64,000 nt of DNA. Source: Pseudoduganella guangdongensis (GTDB taxonomy: Bacteria > Pseudomonadota > Gammaproteobacteria > Burkholderiales > Burkholderiaceae_D). The stretch covers positions 186,001-250,000 of the forward strand of contig NZ_WWCJ01000008.1 of NCBI RefSeq assembly GCF_009857475.1, read 5' to 3'. Below, piece by piece: positions 56,069 through 64,000 of this stretch. Made by a program: the position numbers and the translations under genes. The stretch's first letter is position 1. Every line of letters starts with the position of its first letter. Under the pieces are notes generated by a model that was not told where the DNA came from, ran no database searches, and was given only the letters and a program-made list of their open reading frames with translations.

Positions 56069-56099
56069 TCAATGGCACAACGTAGCAACAGTCCAACAG

Positions 56100-56175
56100 G
56101 TCCCCATCGTCTAGAGGCCTAGGACATCACCCTTTCACGGTGAGTACCGGGGTTCGAATCCCCGTGGGGACGCCA
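56100..56175 (+). tRNA. tRNA-Glu(TTC), copy 3
   Basis: 76 nt, identical to the other tRNA-Glu genes; last member of the array. No clear terminator hairpin follows. Confidence 0.97.
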
Positions 56176-56263
56176 TCAAATAAAAAGCCTGCAAGTTTAA
56201 CTCCTTTGCATCCTAGGTGTTTGCGTACTAAGATTAGTTACGTACCCTGCATTGGAGAACGTC

Positions 56264-56767
56264 ATGGAACTTCGATCGCTGCAATCGCATCGCTGGGTAG
56301 CGCGCCAGGCTGACTGGACCGCTGCAGCCATTGCCGGCTTTGGTGCCGGCGGTATCCTGATGTTGGTGGAGCTGATATGGGCCACAATGCAGGCGCCGGA
56401 CCGATGGCTGGTCACGCGCATGGTCGCCGCGATGGTGATGGGGTGGGAAGTCCTGCAAACCTCCGGCTACGACCTCACTGTCGTGATCGCCGCGCTCGCC
56501 GTCCACTATATCCTTGGCATCGCTTTCGCCCTCATGCTGGCAGCGATTATCGCTCCCTTCCAGCTCGATTCGAGCCTCGGATTGGTCACGCTGGTCGGCG
56601 CCGCCTTTGGCGTGCTGCTCTATGTGCTGAATTTCTACGGCATGTCGGAAGCGTTCTCCTGGTTCACCCAATTGCGCGGCTGGTCCACCTTCATTGCGCA
56701 TGTGATCTTTGGCGCCAGCTGCGCGCTGTTCTACCGCATGCTCGAGCGGCCCGAAAAACGCGAATAA
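56264..56767 (+). CDS. Hypothetical four-helix membrane protein
   Basis: 167 residues from the ATG at 56264, five bases after GGAGA. Hydrophobic segments lie at about 20-40, 70-100 (one or two), 105-125 and 140-155. A short charged tail (MLERPEKRE) ends the protein. I do not recognise a family. It lies between the tRNA array and the cytochrome oxidase operon; a GCCCCGC/GCGGGGC hairpin (56786-56804) follows, so it is probably a separate unit. Confidence 0.75.
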   Translation: MELRSLQSHRWVARQADWTAAAIAGFGAGGILMLVELIWATMQAPDRWLVTRMVAAMVMGWEVLQTSGYDLTVVIAALAVHYILGIAFALMLAAIIAPFQLDSSLGLVTLVGAAFGVLLYVLNFYGMSEAFSWFTQLRGWSTFIAHVIFGASCALFYRMLERPEKRE

Positions 56768-56785
56768 GCAAGCCTTTGCAAAACC

Positions 56786-56804
56786 GCCCCGCCAGCTGCG
56801 GGGC
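56786..56804 (+). terminator. Short GC hairpin before the cytochrome oxidase operon
   Basis: Perfect 7-bp stem GCCCCGC/GCGGGGC with loop CAGCT, 18 bp after the stop of the membrane protein gene. There is no T-run, so its terminator role is uncertain. Confidence 0.4.
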
Positions 56805-56845
56805 GTAGCCGTGTGTAGTTCCCATAACTAACCGGGCTGAATATT

Positions 56846-57943
56846 ATGGCGTTGGCAATCTCCCTTATCCTGATTGTTCTTGGCGCAATAATTTTTCATT
56901 GGCTCAGCCCATGGTGGCTGACTCCCATCGCCTCCAACTGGCAGGCGATGGACGATGCTTTCATGATCACGCTGGTGATCTGCGCCGTCCTCTTTATCGT
57001 CATCCACCTGTTTGTCGCCTATGCCGTGGTCAAGTTCCGCCACCGCGAGGGGCACCGCGCGGCGGCGGAGTCGCATAACCGCAAGCTGGAGTGGTGGCTG
57101 ATCGGCGGCACCTCGGTCGGCATCGTGGCGATGCTGGCGCCGGGCTTGCATGTGTATGCCAAGCTGATTGACCCGCCGCCCAATGCCAGCGTGTTCGAAG
57201 TGATGGGCAAGCAGTGGGACTGGCATTACCGCCTGCCGGGCAAGGACAATAAGCTGGGCGCGACCGATGTGCGCTTTATCAATGCCACCAATCCCTTCGG
57301 CATCAACCCGGAAGACCCGGCGGGGCAGGATGATGTGCTGGTCGACGGCAACGAGATGCATATCCCGCTCAACCAGCCGGTCAAGGTGCTGCTGCGCGCG
57401 CAGGACGTGCTGCACGACTACTATGTGCCGCAGTTCCGCACCCGTATGAATATGGTGCCGGGGCTGGTGACGCATTTCTGGCTGACGCCGACGCAAGTGG
57501 GACGCTTCGAGGTGCTGTGCGCGCAGTTGTGCGGGGTTGGGCATTCGAATATGCGCAGCGCGGTGGTAGTGGAGGAGCAGGCGGCTTACCAGGCCTGGCT
57601 GGCGAAGCAGCCGACCTTTAGCGGCAAGGGTGCGGCGGGCGGCGTGGGCGGGCCGATGGAGCCGGGCAAGCAGGGCAGGCTGATCGCCCAGTCCAAGGGC
57701 TGCGTGGCCTGCCACAGCGTGGACGGCACGGCGAGCGTTGGCCCGAGCTGGAAGGGTTTGTTTGGCAAGCAGGAAGCACTGGAGGGCGGCGCCACTGTCG
57801 CGGTGGATGAGGCCTACCTGAAGCAGGCGATCAACGACCCCAAGGCCACCCTGGTCAAGGGCTATCCGAACATCATGCCGCCCAATCCCCTGAACGATGA
57901 GGAAATGGCGGCAGTGATCGACTACATCAAGACGGTACGCTGA
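56846..57943 (+). CDS. Cytochrome c oxidase subunit II fused to cytochrome c (caa3 type)
   Basis: 365 residues. Two N-terminal membrane helices (about 5-22 and 40-62) precede a CuA domain with the ligands in FEVLCAQLCGVGHSNM and the upstream His in DVLHDYYVPQF. The C-terminal 100 residues form a class I cytochrome c with haem motif CVACH and a later Met in YPNIMPPNP. Electrons pass from this haem to CuA and then to subunit I. It heads the oxidase operon; ctaD follows after 11 bp. Confidence 0.95.
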   Translation: MALAISLILIVLGAIIFHWLSPWWLTPIASNWQAMDDAFMITLVICAVLFIVIHLFVAYAVVKFRHREGHRAAAESHNRKLEWWLIGGTSVGIVAMLAPGLHVYAKLIDPPPNASVFEVMGKQWDWHYRLPGKDNKLGATDVRFINATNPFGINPEDPAGQDDVLVDGNEMHIPLNQPVKVLLRAQDVLHDYYVPQFRTRMNMVPGLVTHFWLTPTQVGRFEVLCAQLCGVGHSNMRSAVVVEEQAAYQAWLAKQPTFSGKGAAGGVGGPMEPGKQGRLIAQSKGCVACHSVDGTASVGPSWKGLFGKQEALEGGATVAVDEAYLKQAINDPKATLVKGYPNIMPPNPLNDEEMAAVIDYIKTVR

Positions 57944-57954
57944 GGAGACCTCGC

Positions 57955-59748
57955 ATGTCTTATGGTGAACAGCATGGCCACGCTGATGGCGAGCATCACG
58001 CCCCGCAGAGCTTCTGGACCAAGTATATCTGGAGCCAGGATCACAAGGTCATTGCGATCCAGTACACGATCACGGCGCTGTTCATCGGCCTGATCGGCCT
58101 GATCCTGTCGGACCTGATGCGCCTGCAGCTTGGCTTCCCGGGCAAATTCCAGTTCATCGACCCCAGCAGCTACTACCAGTTCATCACCATGCACGGCATG
58201 ATCATGGTGGTGTATTTGCTGACGGCGCTGTTCCTCGGGGGCTTTGGCAACTACCTGATCCCGCTCATGGTGGGGGCGCGCGATATGGTGTTCCCCTTCC
58301 TGAATATGCTGTCCTACTGGTTCTACCTGCTGGCGGTGGTGATCCTGTGCGTGAGCTTCTTCGTGCCGGGCGGCCCGACCGGGGCCGGGTGGACCCTGTA
58401 TCCGCCGCAGGCGATCCTGCCCGGCACGCCGGGCGTGGAGTGGGGCATTGTCGTCATGCTGGTGTCGCTGGCGGTGTTCATCGTGGCGGCCACCATGGGC
58501 GGCCTGAATTACGTGACCACAGTGCTGCAGGCGCGCACGCGCGGCATGACACTGATGCGCATGCCCTTGTCGGTGTGGGGCATTTTCGTGGCCACCATCC
58601 TGGCGCTGCTGGCATTCCCGGCCTTGTTCGTCAGCGCGGTGATGATGCTGTTCGATAAGCTGCTCGGCACCAGCTTCTTCATGCCGGCCCTGGTGTCGAT
58701 GGGGCAGCAGCTCGATTACAAGGGCGGCAGCCCCTTGCTGTTCCAGCACCTGTTCTGGTTCTTCGGCCACCCGGAGGTGTACATCGTGGCGCTGCCGGCG
58801 TTCGGCGTGATCTCGGATTTGATCAGTGTGCATGCGCGCAAGTGCATCTTCGGCTACCGCATGATGGTGTGGGCGATTGTGATCATCGGCGGCTTGAGCT
58901 TTGTCGTATGGGCGCACCATATGTATGTGAGCGGCATGCATCCGTGGTTCGGCTTCTTCTTCGCCACCACGACGCTGATCATCGCCGTGCCGACCGCGCT
59001 CAAGGTCTATAACTGGACGCTGACACTGTGGCGCGGCGATATCCATATGACCGTGCCGATGCTGTTTGCGCTTGGCTTTATCAGCACCTTCCTGATCGGC
59101 GGGCTGACCGGGCTGTTCCTGGGGAATGTCAGCGTCGATATCCCGCTCTCGAATACCTATTTCGTGGTGGCGCACTTCCATATGGTGATGGGCGTATCGC
59201 CCGTGCTGGCGGTGTTCGGCGGCCTGTATCACTGGTACCCGAAGGTGACGGGCCGCATGTATAACGAGGCGCTCGGCCAGGCGCATTTCTGGATCACCTT
59301 CATCGGCGCCTATGCCATCTTCTTCCCCATGCACTATCTTGGCATCCTCGGCATGCCGCGCCGCTATTACGCGTACGAGAATTACGCCTTTATTCCGGAG
59401 TCGGCCCAAAGCCTGAATGCCTTCATCACGGTGGCGGCGCTGGTCGTCGGCGTGGCGCAGTTGCTGTTCCTGTTTAACATTTTCTGGAGCGCGCGCAAGG
59501 GCGTCGCCTCGGGCGGCAATCCCTGGCGCGCGGCCAGCCTGGAGTGGTTTACGCCGCAGACCCCGCCGGGCCACGGCAACTGGGGACCCGAACTGCCTGC
59601 CGTGCATCGCGGCGCATATGAATACGGTGTCGATGGCCCCGGCGGCGACTACATCCCGCAGAATGCCGGGCCGGAGTTCGGCCCGGATCCACACGCGCCG
59701 CCGCCCGCGCCTTCGCCTGCGGACTCCGCTGCCGGGGTGGTGAAATGA
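57955..59748 (+). CDS. ctaD: Cytochrome c oxidase subunit I
   Basis: 597 residues with twelve or more membrane helices. The catalytic histidines lie in MHGMIMVVY (haem a), WFFGHPEVYI with the Tyr-His crosslink site (CuB), and VVAHFHMVMG (haems). The C-terminus is extended and rich in Pro/Gly. It reduces O2 to water and pumps protons. The stop overlaps the first subunit III gene by 4 bp. Confidence 0.97.
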   Translation: MSYGEQHGHADGEHHAPQSFWTKYIWSQDHKVIAIQYTITALFIGLIGLILSDLMRLQLGFPGKFQFIDPSSYYQFITMHGMIMVVYLLTALFLGGFGNYLIPLMVGARDMVFPFLNMLSYWFYLLAVVILCVSFFVPGGPTGAGWTLYPPQAILPGTPGVEWGIVVMLVSLAVFIVAATMGGLNYVTTVLQARTRGMTLMRMPLSVWGIFVATILALLAFPALFVSAVMMLFDKLLGTSFFMPALVSMGQQLDYKGGSPLLFQHLFWFFGHPEVYIVALPAFGVISDLISVHARKCIFGYRMMVWAIVIIGGLSFVVWAHHMYVSGMHPWFGFFFATTTLIIAVPTALKVYNWTLTLWRGDIHMTVPMLFALGFISTFLIGGLTGLFLGNVSVDIPLSNTYFVVAHFHMVMGVSPVLAVFGGLYHWYPKVTGRMYNEALGQAHFWITFIGAYAIFFPMHYLGILGMPRRYYAYENYAFIPESAQSLNAFITVAALVVGVAQLLFLFNIFWSARKGVASGGNPWRAASLEWFTPQTPPGHGNWGPELPAVHRGAYEYGVDGPGGDYIPQNAGPEFGPDPHAPPPAPSPADSAAGVVK

Positions 59749-60365
59749 GCGCCGGCGCAACTTGGCGTGACGGCAGCGACCCGCGCGGCGGCGGCCCGGC
59801 ATGGCCGCAAGGTGCACGCCGCATCGGCTTGTGGGTCTTCATGGTGGTGGTGAGCACCTTGTTTGGCCTGTTTGGCGTGGCCTACATGATGCGCGCGGCC
59901 TATGAGGACTGGCGGCCCATCACCTATGTCCCGTGGCAGCTATATTGCAGCACCGGCCTGCTGGTGTTGTGCAGCCTGGCGTGGGAGCTGGCGCGCAGCC
60001 ACGTTTCCGCTGGCCGCGCGCAGGCGGCGCGCAGCACGACGATGGGCGCGCTGGTGTTGTCGGCGGCCTTCGTGCTGTCGCAGCTGTATGCATGGCAGGC
60101 GATGGTGGCGGCCGATTACAGCGTGGCCGCCAATCCCGCCAACAGCTTCTTCTACCTGATCACCGGCCTGCACGCGGCGCACGTGCTGGGCGGCATGGTG
60201 GCGGGCGCGTTTGCGGTGCGCAGGGCAGGGGAGGCGGTCGGCCTGTGCGCGCAGTACTGGCACTTCCTGTTTGTGCTCTGGCTTGCCGTGTTCGGCATGA
60301 TCTACCTGGTGACGCCCGAGTTTGTCCGCGCATTCTGCACAACGATAGGCATTCCCGTGAGGTGA
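59745..60365 (+). CDS. Cytochrome c oxidase subunit III, first copy
   Basis: 206 residues with five membrane helices: RIGLWVFMVVVSTLFGLFG, a second near YIPWQLYCSTG, SAAFVLSQLYAWQAM, FFYLITGLHAAHVLGG and FLFVLWLAVFGMIYL. The HAAHVLGG segment is the subunit III hallmark. It starts inside the ctaD stop and precedes a second, different subunit III gene by 4 bp. It is diverged from that copy, with little similarity beyond the family motifs. Confidence 0.88.
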   Translation: MSAGATWRDGSDPRGGGPAWPQGARRIGLWVFMVVVSTLFGLFGVAYMMRAAYEDWRPITYVPWQLYCSTGLLVLCSLAWELARSHVSAGRAQAARSTTMGALVLSAAFVLSQLYAWQAMVAADYSVAANPANSFFYLITGLHAAHVLGGMVAGAFAVRRAGEAVGLCAQYWHFLFVLWLAVFGMIYLVTPEFVRAFCTTIGIPVR

Positions 60366-60369
60366 GCTT

Positions 60370-61026
60370 ATGGATACCGGCACCAATGACATGAAAGGCT
60401 TCGTCTCGGATTGGGCCGGCGATCGTGTCGCCTTCCGGGTACCCTGGGGCAAGGCGATGATGTGGATCTTCCTGCTCAGCGACACCTTCATCTTCGGCAC
60501 CTTCCTCACCGGTTATATGTCGGTGCGCATGGCCACCACCGCAGCCTGGCCCAACCCCAGCGAAGTGTTCTCGCTGACGATCATGGGCACCAATTATCCT
60601 TTGATCCTGATCGCGATCATGACGTTTGTGCTGATCACCAGCAGTGGCACGATGGCGATGGCGGTCAACTACGGTTACCAGGGTAACCGCAAGATGGCGG
60701 CGATACTGATGCTGGTGACCGCAGCTTTTGGCTTGCTGTTCGTCGGCATGCAAGCGTTCGAATGGACCAAGCTGATTCACGAGGGCGTGCGGCCGTGGGG
60801 TAATCCAATGGGCGCGGCGCAATTTGGCTCCTGCTTCTTCATGATCACCGGCTTCCATGGCCTGCACGTTTCCGCCGGCGTGATTTACCTGGCAGTCATC
60901 GCGCGCCGCGTGCTGAATGGGCATTATGAGCAGAAAGGTTACGGCATCGTGGAAATCACCGGCCTGTATTGGCACTTTGTCGATCTTGTCTGGGTGTTCA
61001 TCTTTGCATTGTTCTATCTCTGGTAG
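60370..61026 (+). CDS. Cytochrome c oxidase subunit III, second copy
   Basis: 218 residues with five membrane helices. WGKAMMWIFLLSDTFIFGTFL and FMITGFHGLHVSAGVIYLA are subunit III patterns, and the end VDLVWVFIFALFYLW is classic. It resembles CyoC/CoxC of the five-helix type. Together with the preceding gene it gives the operon two subunit III paralogues. The subunit IV gene follows after 9 bp with GGAGG as ribosome site. Confidence 0.93.
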   Translation: MDTGTNDMKGFVSDWAGDRVAFRVPWGKAMMWIFLLSDTFIFGTFLTGYMSVRMATTAAWPNPSEVFSLTIMGTNYPLILIAIMTFVLITSSGTMAMAVNYGYQGNRKMAAILMLVTAAFGLLFVGMQAFEWTKLIHEGVRPWGNPMGAAQFGSCFFMITGFHGLHVSAGVIYLAVIARRVLNGHYEQKGYGIVEITGLYWHFVDLVWVFIFALFYLW

Positions 61027-61035
61027 GAGGCGACC

Positions 61036-61377
61036 ATGTCCAACGCAGATGCCGGCAGCACGCACCAGCAGCATCCGATAGGCACTTACGTTAAAGTCTG
61101 GATCCTGCTGTTCGTGCTGAGCTTCTTCTCTTACCTGGTCGATTTCTTCCACGTGCAAGGCGTGCTGCGCTGGGGCCTGATTCTTGTGCTGATGGTGTTG
61201 AAGGCGGGCTTTATCGTGGCGGTCTTCATGCATATGAAGTGGGAACGGCTGGCGCTGATCTCCGCGATTGTGTTGCCGCCGCTGGCGATACTGGTGCTGG
61301 TGGCGATGATGGGCGCGGAGTCGGGATACGTGCACGATAATCGCATCGAACACTTCGCCGTTGCGCCCTTGAAATGA
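61036..61377 (+). CDS. Cytochrome c oxidase subunit IV family protein
   Basis: 113 residues with three membrane helices (VWILLFVLSFFSYLVDFF, WGLILVLMVLKAGFIVAVFMH, LALISAIVLPPLAILVLVAM), the prokaryotic COX4 pattern with KAGFIVAVFMHMKWE. It is the last gene of the oxidase operon. Its final two codons contain the -35 box of the downstream tRNA-Glu promoter. Confidence 0.93.
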   Translation: MSNADAGSTHQQHPIGTYVKVWILLFVLSFFSYLVDFFHVQGVLRWGLILVLMVLKAGFIVAVFMHMKWERLALISAIVLPPLAILVLVAMMGAESGYVHDNRIEHFAVAPLK

Positions 61378-61397
61378 CGCTTGCACGCTGATATAAT
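61369..61397 (+). promoter_or_regulatory. Sigma-70 promoter of the tRNA-Glu pair
   Basis: TTGAAA (61369-61374), 17 bp, TATAAT (61392-61397), near-consensus. The -35 box overlaps the last two codons of the subunit IV gene; the tRNA begins 20 bp after the -10 box. Confidence 0.85.
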
Positions 61398-61416
61398 TCG
61401 CGCACGCTTTTACGAC

Positions 61417-61492
61417 GTCCCCATCGTCTAGAGGCCTAGGACATCACCCTTTCACGGTGAGTACCGGGGTTCGAATCCCCGTGGGGACGCCA
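61417..61492 (+). tRNA. tRNA-Glu(TTC), copy 4
   Basis: 76 nt, identical to the three tRNA-Glu copies of the array 5 kb upstream, with encoded CCA. Confidence 0.97.
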
Positions 61493-61522
61493 AGTTGTTT
61501 AAATGCGTAGTGCAAGTCCAGG

Positions 61523-61598
61523 GTCCCCATCGTCTAGAGGCCTAGGACATCACCCTTTCACGGTGAGTACCGGGGTTCGAATCCCCGTGGGGACGCCA
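61523..61598 (+). tRNA. tRNA-Glu(TTC), copy 5
   Basis: 76 nt, identical to the other copies; preceded by GTCCAGG as is the copy at 55672. A terminator follows. Confidence 0.97.
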
Positions 61599-61610
61599 AA
61601 GATCAGAATG

Positions 61611-61632
61611 AAGCCGCCTTGTGCGGCTTTTT
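61611..61632 (+). terminator. Rho-independent terminator after tRNA-Glu
   Basis: Stem AAGCCGC (61611-61617) and GCGGCTT (61623-61629), loop CTTGT, followed by a T-run to 61632. Confidence 0.88.
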
Positions 61633-61657
61633 CATTTTCCGCGTATTTCCCGACGCT

Positions 61658-62794
61658 ATGGCCAACTTGACCCTCGATCTGTTTTGCAAAGTTGTCGATA
61701 ACTTCGGCGACATCGGCATTTGCTGGCGCCTGGCGCGCCAGCTTGAGCGCGAACACGGCATCGCCGTGCGCTTGTGGGTTGATGACCTGCGCGCTTTCCA
61801 GCGCATTTGCCCGCAAGTCGATAGCGGCGCCGCGCAGCAGGTGATCGAGCACGTCGCCGTGCGCCACTGGGTCGGCCAGGACGGCGAGTACACGCCGTCC
61901 GAGGTGGCCGATATCGTGATCGAATTCTTCGCGTGCGATATTCCGCCCGGCTATATCGCCGCGATGGCGCAGCGCCCGGTCAAACCGGTGTGGCTGAATC
62001 TGGAAGGCTTGAGCGCGGAAGAGTGGGTGGAGGGCTGTCACAGCCTGCCGTCCAAGCATCCGCGCCTGCCGTTGACCAAGTATTTCTTCTTCCCCGGCTT
62101 CACCAACAAGACCGGCGGCTTGCTGTGCGAGTCCGGCCTGGAAGGCGAGCGCGCGGCGTTTGCCGCCGATCCGGCCGCCGCGCCGCGCTTCCTGGCATCG
62201 CTCGGCGTCACCGCTGCCGAGGCGGCGGGCTTGAAGGTATCGCTGTTCTGCTATCCCTACGCACCTGTCGCCGAGTTGTTCGCGGCCTGGCGCGATGGCG
62301 GCCAGCCCGTGACCTGCCTGGTGCCGGAGGGCGTGGCGGCTGATGCCGTGCAAGCCTTCCTCGGCCAGCCGGCCGTGCCGGGCGCCGTACGCAGCGAGGG
62401 TGCGTTGACCGTGCGCGTGCTGCCATTCGTGCCGCAGCAGGACTACGACAAGCTGCTCTGGTCCTGCGACCTGAACTTCGTGCGCGGTGAAGACTCCTGG
62501 GTGCGCGCGCAATGGGCTGGGAAATCCTTTATCTGGCATATTTACGCGCAAGACGAAAACCTGCACCATAAAAAACTGCGCGCCTTCCTGCAGCGCCATT
62601 CCGGCGGCGAAGCGCTTGACGCGTTTTCGCTGTGCTGGAACGGCGCGCGGCAAGGCGACTGGCCCGACCTGTGGAAAGGCCTCGCCGAGGCAATGCCTGA
62701 AATTTCGGCAAGGTCGGCACAATGGCAACAAAAAATCCTGGCCAACGGCGATCTGGCCTCGAATTTGACTAAATTTTGTGCATCGCTGACGTAA
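61658..62794 (+). CDS. earP: EF-P arginine rhamnosyltransferase EarP
   Basis: 378 residues from the ATG at 61658. The EarP N-terminus LDLFCKVVDNFGDIGICWRLARQL is diagnostic, with the catalytic Asp in DNFGDIG, and the C-terminal half has the donor-binding FVRGEDSWVRAQWAGKSFIWHIY. It transfers rhamnose from dTDP-rhamnose to Arg32 of EF-P, allowing rescue of ribosomes at polyproline. efp follows 65 bp downstream. Confidence 0.96.
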   Translation: MANLTLDLFCKVVDNFGDIGICWRLARQLEREHGIAVRLWVDDLRAFQRICPQVDSGAAQQVIEHVAVRHWVGQDGEYTPSEVADIVIEFFACDIPPGYIAAMAQRPVKPVWLNLEGLSAEEWVEGCHSLPSKHPRLPLTKYFFFPGFTNKTGGLLCESGLEGERAAFAADPAAAPRFLASLGVTAAEAAGLKVSLFCYPYAPVAELFAAWRDGGQPVTCLVPEGVAADAVQAFLGQPAVPGAVRSEGALTVRVLPFVPQQDYDKLLWSCDLNFVRGEDSWVRAQWAGKSFIWHIYAQDENLHHKKLRAFLQRHSGGEALDAFSLCWNGARQGDWPDLWKGLAEAMPEISARSAQWQQKILANGDLASNLTKFCASLT

Positions 62795-62809
62795 TACATC
62801 ACAACCCCG

Positions 62810-62818
62810 TGCTATAAT
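62810..62818 (+). promoter_or_regulatory. Extended -10 promoter of efp
   Basis: TGCTATAAT: a TGn extension with a perfect TATAAT box, 41 bp before the efp ATG and 16 bp after the earP stop. No good -35 box is seen. Confidence 0.7.
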
Positions 62819-62859
62819 GCGCGGTTACTGCAACTCCCCTTAACCGGTATATATTCGCT

Positions 62860-63435
62860 ATGAAATTCGCAAAAGAGATTCGTGTCGGCAACATCATCAT
62901 GGTTGAAGACAAGCCATTCATCGTTCTGCGTTCCGACGTCAACGGCTCGTCCCGCACTGGCTTCACCTACAAATGGAAGATGAAGAACCTGCTGACCGGC
63001 GCTCCGCTGGAAAACGTGTTCCGCGGCGATGACAAGTTCGACGTGGTCGTTCTGGACAAGAAGCCAGTGACCTACTCCTACTTCGCTGACCCACTGTTCG
63101 TCTTCATGGACGAAGAGTACAACCAGTACGAAATCGAAGAAGAGAACATGGGCGACGCCGTCAACTACCTGAAAGACGGCATGGAATGCGAAGCTGTCTT
63201 CTACGACGGCAAAGCCATCTCGGTTGAACTGCCAACCACCATCGCGCGCCAGATCATTTACTCGGAGCCAGCTGTTAAAGGCAACACCTCCGGTAACGTG
63301 ACCAAAGAAGCCAAGCTGGAAAACTCCATCGAAGGCCGCAACTTCACCATCCAGGTGCCACTGTTCGTGTCCCAGGATGACGTGGTCGAGATCGACACCC
63401 GTACCCACGAGTTCAAAAAGGTCGTTCGCGGTTAA
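62860..63435 (+). CDS. efp: Elongation factor P
   Basis: 191 residues, three beta-barrel domains. The loop NGSSRTGF carries R32, the residue that is rhamnosylated in EarP-type bacteria; lysine-type EF-P would have Lys here. The C-terminus ends [16 protein letters not shown] stimulates peptide-bond formation at consecutive prolines. It has its own extended -10 promoter and a strong terminator. Confidence 0.98.
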   Translation: MKFAKEIRVGNIIMVEDKPFIVLRSDVNGSSRTGFTYKWKMKNLLTGAPLENVFRGDDKFDVVVLDKKPVTYSYFADPLFVFMDEEYNQYEIEEENMGDAVNYLKDGMECEAVFYDGKAISVELPTTIARQIIYSEPAVKGNTSGNVTKEAKLENSIEGRNFTIQVPLFVSQDDVVEIDTRTHEFKKVVRG

Positions 63436-63465
63436 TATCGCAAGATCTGTTGCAAACTCGCAATG

Positions 63466-63491
63466 AAAAGCCCGCTTTTGCGGGCTTTTTT
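63466..63491 (+). terminator. Rho-independent terminator of efp
   Basis: Stem AAAAGCCCGC (63466-63475) and GCGGGCTTTT (63480-63489), loop TTTT, ending in a T-run. Confidence 0.93.
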
Positions 63492-63574
63492 ACTTTCTGA
63501 CAGTATTATTTACTTGCAAACTGCTGGTATCCTTTTGATTTCTGCTGTTGTTTAAACAAAAGAGGGCGTACCAA

Positions 63575-64000
63575 ATGGATCGACGGGGTTTCGTGAAGTT
63601 GGGATTGGCTGCCGGCGGCGCAGCGACTGTGCCGCGCACGCAAGCGGCGGTGCCGTCGGTGCTGGATGGCGGCGTCCAGCTGCAACAGGAACTGATGGCG
63701 GCCAACAAGCTGACCTCGCACTCGCTGACCTCGCAATACCTGGCCCGCATCAACGCGATCGACAAAGCCGGCCCGCGCATCAACGCCGTCATCGAAATCA
63801 ATCCCGAAGCGCTGAAGATCGCGCGCGAGATGGACCGCGAACGCCTGCAGCGCAAGCTGCGCGGGCCGCTGCACGGCATCCCGGTGCTCCTGAAGGACAA
63901 TATCGCCACCGCCGACCGCATGAGCACCACTGCCGGCTCGCTGGCGCTGGCCGGCGTGCGCGCCGCGCGCGATTCCCATGTCGCCGCCAAGCTGCGCGAA
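63575..64000 (+). CDS. Amidase-signature family protein with Tat signal, partial (3' end outside window)
   Basis: 142 codons are visible from the ATG at 63575; the gene runs off the window. The N-terminus MDRRGFVKLGLAAGGAA is a twin-arginine signal (RRGFVKLG). The amidase-signature core starts at GPLHGIPVLLKDNIA, where the Lys is the catalytic one, and TTAGSLALAG follows; the cis-Ser and nucleophile Ser lie beyond the window edge. It would hydrolyse an amide in the periplasm after folding in the cytosol. GAGGGC precedes the start. The substrate is unknown. Confidence 0.9.
   Translation, partial: MDRRGFVKLGLAAGGAATVPRTQAAVPSVLDGGVQLQQELMAANKLTSHSLTSQYLARINAIDKAGPRINAVIEINPEALKIAREMDRERLQRKLRGPLHGIPVLLKDNIATADRMSTTAGSLALAGVRAARDSHVAAKLRE

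Noticed and set aside
56846-61377. Quinol (bo3-type) oxidase instead of cytochrome c oxidase
   Set aside because: Subunit II has the CuA ligands and a fused cytochrome c, which quinol oxidases lack.

Overview
The window is high-GC DNA from a betaproteobacterium, most likely of the family Oxalobacteraceae (Massilia, Duganella or Janthinobacterium type). This rests on gene content and gene order: an flhDC-motAB-che supercluster, a Tad pilus locus, EarP next to EF-P with Arg32, a DUF3460-scpA-panC block, PEP-CTERM and CHRD proteins, and GGGTCAG-containing palindromes between genes. The genus is an inference, because no rRNA is present.

Layout. 1-8266 (minus strand): a Tad/Flp pilus locus running from three small Flp-type pilins through a PAP2-like membrane enzyme, the prepilin peptidase TadV, an ICMT-like membrane methyltransferase, a winged-helix AAA+ ATPase, CpaB, the secretin, a small lipoprotein and a TadG-like protein cut by the window edge. 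8515-10924: a NarL/LuxR-type response regulator and its sensor kinase; three inverted repeats lie between the regulator and the pilins. 11034-12914: htpG behind a sigma-32 type promoter. 13026-16622: four overlapping genes for a GtrA/GtrB-type glycosylation module. 16680-21411: two hybrid histidine kinases flanking an orphan substrate-binding protein. 21404-22790: an ECF41-type sigma factor and an AhpD-like protein behind a matching promoter. 22794-26765 (minus): a CHRD/PEP-CTERM protein, then a hydrolase, RNase T2, kynA and kynU in one overlapping operon. 26821-27400: a regulatory region with a double palindrome and two sigma-28 like promoters. 27401-39536: flhDC, a methyltransferase, motAB, a CheZ-like protein, cheY, cheA, cheW, an MCP, cheR, cheD, cheB and a second cheY, followed by an EAL/HDOD protein.

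40864-46394 holds panC, scpA, a DUF3460 protein, a porin, an EamA exporter and a rearranged patch with remnants of a siderophore receptor locus. 46441-55473 holds a Fur-box controlled TonB-dependent receptor, a GNAT acetyltransferase, metG, the Fe-S carrier mrp/apbC, a YCF48-like protein, a DUF4399 protein and gltX. 55549-56175 is an alternating array of three tRNA-Ala(GGC) and three tRNA-Glu(TTC) genes; two more identical tRNA-Glu genes follow a caa3-type cytochrome oxidase operon (56846-61377) that has two subunit III genes. The window ends with earP, efp and the start of a Tat-exported amidase.

The most interesting candidates are: an ICMT-like methyltransferase translationally coupled to a TadV peptidase that lacks its own methylase domain; evenly spaced inverted repeats upstream of the pilin genes; duplicated sigma-28 promoters upstream of flhDC; a permease-less substrate-binding protein coupled to two kinases; and a family of large near-perfect palindromes sharing a GGGTCAG core. 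I could run no searches, so family assignments come from motifs recognised by eye.
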